DNA from: Colius striatus
Lineage: Eukaryota > Chordata > Aves > Coliiformes > Coliidae
Assembly: GCF_028858725.1 (NCBI RefSeq)
Contig: NC_084759.1
Coordinates: 175,489,770 to 175,553,769, forward strand
Direction: 5' to 3'
DNA: 64,000 nucleotides
Part shown: positions 61,501-64,000 of the stretch, piece by piece
Position numbering within the stretch: the first letter of the stretch is position 1
Layout of the letters: each line of letters opens with the position of its first letter
Program-made: the position numbers and the translations under genes
The notes under the pieces: model-generated
What the model was told of the DNA's origin: nothing
Databases searched by the model: none
The model's input: the letters and a program-made list of their open reading frames with translations, nothing else

Positions 61501-64000
61501 ATTCTAATTCTCTTATTAAAACTCTACCAAAGAAAAAAGATCAGACATTCTGCAGAAAACAAACAAATAAAGAACTGACAGGCCACCCATTAAATATGTT
61601 GATTTTCAACTGCAGTAGCAAGGAACAATTTACAGTTACATGTTAAAGTAATTTACATACAAAAATACAAGGAAAAATAGATTTTAAAAATGGTTATTTA
61701 AAAGAAAAGTCTGTCTCATGATATCCTATTACATACATACGCAGAGATGCAGCACGAGTCACAGGAATATTGTTAATTTTCTAACTCTCTTTGACCTTCT
61801 TTTCTTTCAAGTTACCCAGGAAGACAAAATTCTATTCTCCTTATTTACAAAAGTATTATCATTTGATATTAATGGGATTATTTTGCTAGTTTCGTTAAAT
61901 ATTCACATTTAAGAGCTTTCTTAAAGAATTTTAGACATAAGTGCTGCCTGGCTTCTGTTAACTCCACTCAGCTGCTACAGAATTTCTCCCGTTTATTGAA
62001 GAATAAATTCTCTTTTTCAAATCTTTTTCAAAATTGCATTTTCAGGTAATGTTTAAATCACTCGGATATTGTATTTGATTAAAAGCTGCAGTAAGTCATA
62101 AGAGTTGCAAGAATTTACACCACAGGACTTGCAAAGTACTCAGCAAGTTAGCTGCAACATGTAATTCCATTGTGATGCTGGAATACTCCAGTCTTTCAGG
62201 AGTCTGGAAAAACCTGTAAATGCTCTCAAAAGACACTACAGAGTTGAAATAAATCATCCTTTCTGGACACACAAGGTTTAATAATCTAGCCACCACAGGC
62301 TCCCACCCATTAGCAAAGTCACTAAGAACACGACCACGTCTACTTGCTCAGACAGAAGTTTTCAAAATGTCTAGAGACATGTAATTCTAAAGCACGCTTC
62401 AAAGGATCATGAACCTGATGGTCTTCACTTGAGATTTAATACTTTTTGTCTTCAGTTTATTGCACTAGCAATGAAATGGTGCCAGAACTATAGATGCTAA
62501 TATGCTAACTTAGTTGCACAGTCCAAATAAATAACTGTAAATAAATAGCTAACCACATCACACAAACATCAGTCAAAAATGTAAATAAAAAGAACCTCTT
62601 GCTTTGTGTTGTAAAAATATCAAATAATACTCAGGAGAGGCAGTTTCACATAAAATTTTTCCCTATATTCAGCAGCTCCATGGTCAAACTTCATTTTTCA
62701 AAGTGAAAAAGACGATTTAATAATTATTTGATACAAAGACAACTCTGTTTCTCTACCCTGCACACAATACCAAATTCGGTAGTGCCTGACATATTGCATA
62801 TTTTCATTCACATTTCCATTACTGTCTACTGTGAAGTAAAATCTTTTATTATACATTCTCTTGAATCTTTCTGAAACAGCAAACAAAATGTAAAATGCAA
62901 AGGGAGATAAAAGAGAGCACCAGAAATCTTACTAGAAAAAAAAATATATTCCCTTTCTTATCCTCCTTGTTCTAACCATGAACCACAGTGAAGACTGAAC
63001 AGTGCTGGACATTGGAAAATAAAAGTGAACTATAGGACTCTATGCAGCTTTAATGTCCTAGTACAGCAGTGATAAATTCAGAGTGCCACCACAGTGTCAC
63101 CTCTATGATAATTACTCAAGCAATAGATATCTCGTTAAAGAGAACGGAGTGCCCCAGAAAGGGTACTTGCTAGCAGAGTTAGATAGTAATATACTGTGTG
63201 GAAAGAACTCATTAGTTCTTCTCAAATTCTTTACTAAACTTCAGTTCAACAGTGTAACATGTCTAAGACTAATTGCTAAAGTCACATAGGCCCTCAGTGC
63301 TCCTTTTCCTTGCCTCAGCGCAAACGACCTCAGTTTTCACACAGCATTTGGTGAGTTATCCACACAAGGCTCAAACCACAGACAAATACAAAGGGTAGAC
63401 ACAGAGCAGCATCACATGAAGGAGGTTTTTGGCCACGTACATGTGACCCAGACTCCTTTCTTAACAGCTAGATTCAAAGAGGCAGACATCTGGAAGACTA
63501 CAGAGAATCATCTCCCCAGTTAACCTCTCTGGCAGAGGACATTACTATGCAAGGACCTGTCATGAAAGCAAAGAAATCTTCATGGGATTGTAGAAAGTGG
63601 AATCTTAATAGTAAATACTAAACTTCACCTATTAAAATAATGCAATGTGTGTATGCCTAATACTGTAAAGGCTTAAAATATGGAAATTTTTCTCTCTTGT
63701 TTGGTCGAATTTATCTCATCTTCCTAACAGAAGCTTTGAATTTACAAAACAACTAGCTTCCACTTCCTTTCTGATGTCATTTGAGCAGAAAACACCTTCT
63801 AATTTGGAAAGTCATGTAGCTCTTACCTGTAGTCTAAGAAATCAGCAATGTTTTCACAAAAAGAAAGCCAGCAGATTTTTTGCAAAGTCACACAGAATGG
63901 TGTTACAAAATGCTCCTACTAATAGCAATTGCAAACTAAACCTTTATTTATTTTTATTTAGTCTTAGCTAAATGCTGTTTGCCCTAGAGGACATAGAGTG
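55530..64000. other. Putative TMEM117 intron, to the right edge
   Basis: A GC-richer block at about 55.98-56.48 kb yields overlapping ORFs without a recognised domain. A T14 run lies at 57751-57764. Minus-strand exon-like ORFs at 59.6-60.3 kb have credible splice sites but no family match and are reported as a finding. Beyond 60.4 kb the sequence is AT-rich and featureless to me. Confidence 0.45.

Noticed and set aside
34930-64000. Search for the next upstream TMEM117 exon (family motifs DWISWDKL and FDLLIVMQ)
   Set aside because: Several partial matches to the expected reverse complement (for example near 42490, 49114 and 52235) fail when translated, so I do not call one. It is probably beyond the right edge.
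1-64000. CRISPR arrays, rRNA, tRNA genes, bacterial operons
   Set aside because: There are no regularly spaced repeats, no cloverleaf-like sequence was noticed, and all evidence points to a vertebrate nuclear genome. A covariance-model scan would be needed to exclude small RNA genes.

Overview
The window is a stretch of avian nuclear genome. It is AT-rich, gene-poor and intron-rich. It carries many 5'-truncated CR1 LINEs that end in the bird-typical ATTCTATGA / TCATAGAAT octamer tails. Two protein-coding genes can be supported by homology, and they point towards each other.

The left gene is a complete three-exon ARRDC5 (arrestin domain-containing 5) on the plus strand. It is joined as 9783-10035, 12753-12961 and 13608-14096, giving 951 nt and 316 residues, with consistent splice phases and a poly(A) signal 83 bp after the stop. 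The right gene is the 3' part of TMEM117 on the minus strand. Its penultimate coding exon is 34929-34800 and its terminal coding exon is 27605-26965. Upstream exons were not found, so from about 35 kb to the right edge the window is probably TMEM117 intron. The human ARRDC5 and TMEM117 genes are on different chromosomes (19p13.3 and 12q12), so this pairing is unusual. Two diverged, same-orientation LTR-like repeats flank ARRDC5, and one lies just upstream of its start codon.

Layout: 1-9.7 kb is intergenic with CR1 pieces and a GC-richer block at 2.4-3.2 kb. 9.4-14.8 kb holds ARRDC5 between the LTR-like repeats. 14.8-25 kb is intergenic with several CR1s. 25-35 kb holds the TMEM117 3' region, terminal exon, 7.2-kb intron and penultimate exon. 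35-64 kb is putative TMEM117 intron containing a decayed TOPORS-like RING retrocopy (39.1-40.1 kb), five CR1 copies, AT-rich blocks that resemble conserved non-coding elements, and a few unidentified exon-like ORFs on the minus strand.

The two genes show no sign of working together. ARRDC5 is a soluble arrestin-fold adaptor and TMEM117 is a multipass membrane protein. Most other ORFs are translations of CR1 antisense strands or chance ORFs in purine- or pyrimidine-biased DNA. I saw no rRNA, tRNA, CRISPR or prokaryotic feature.
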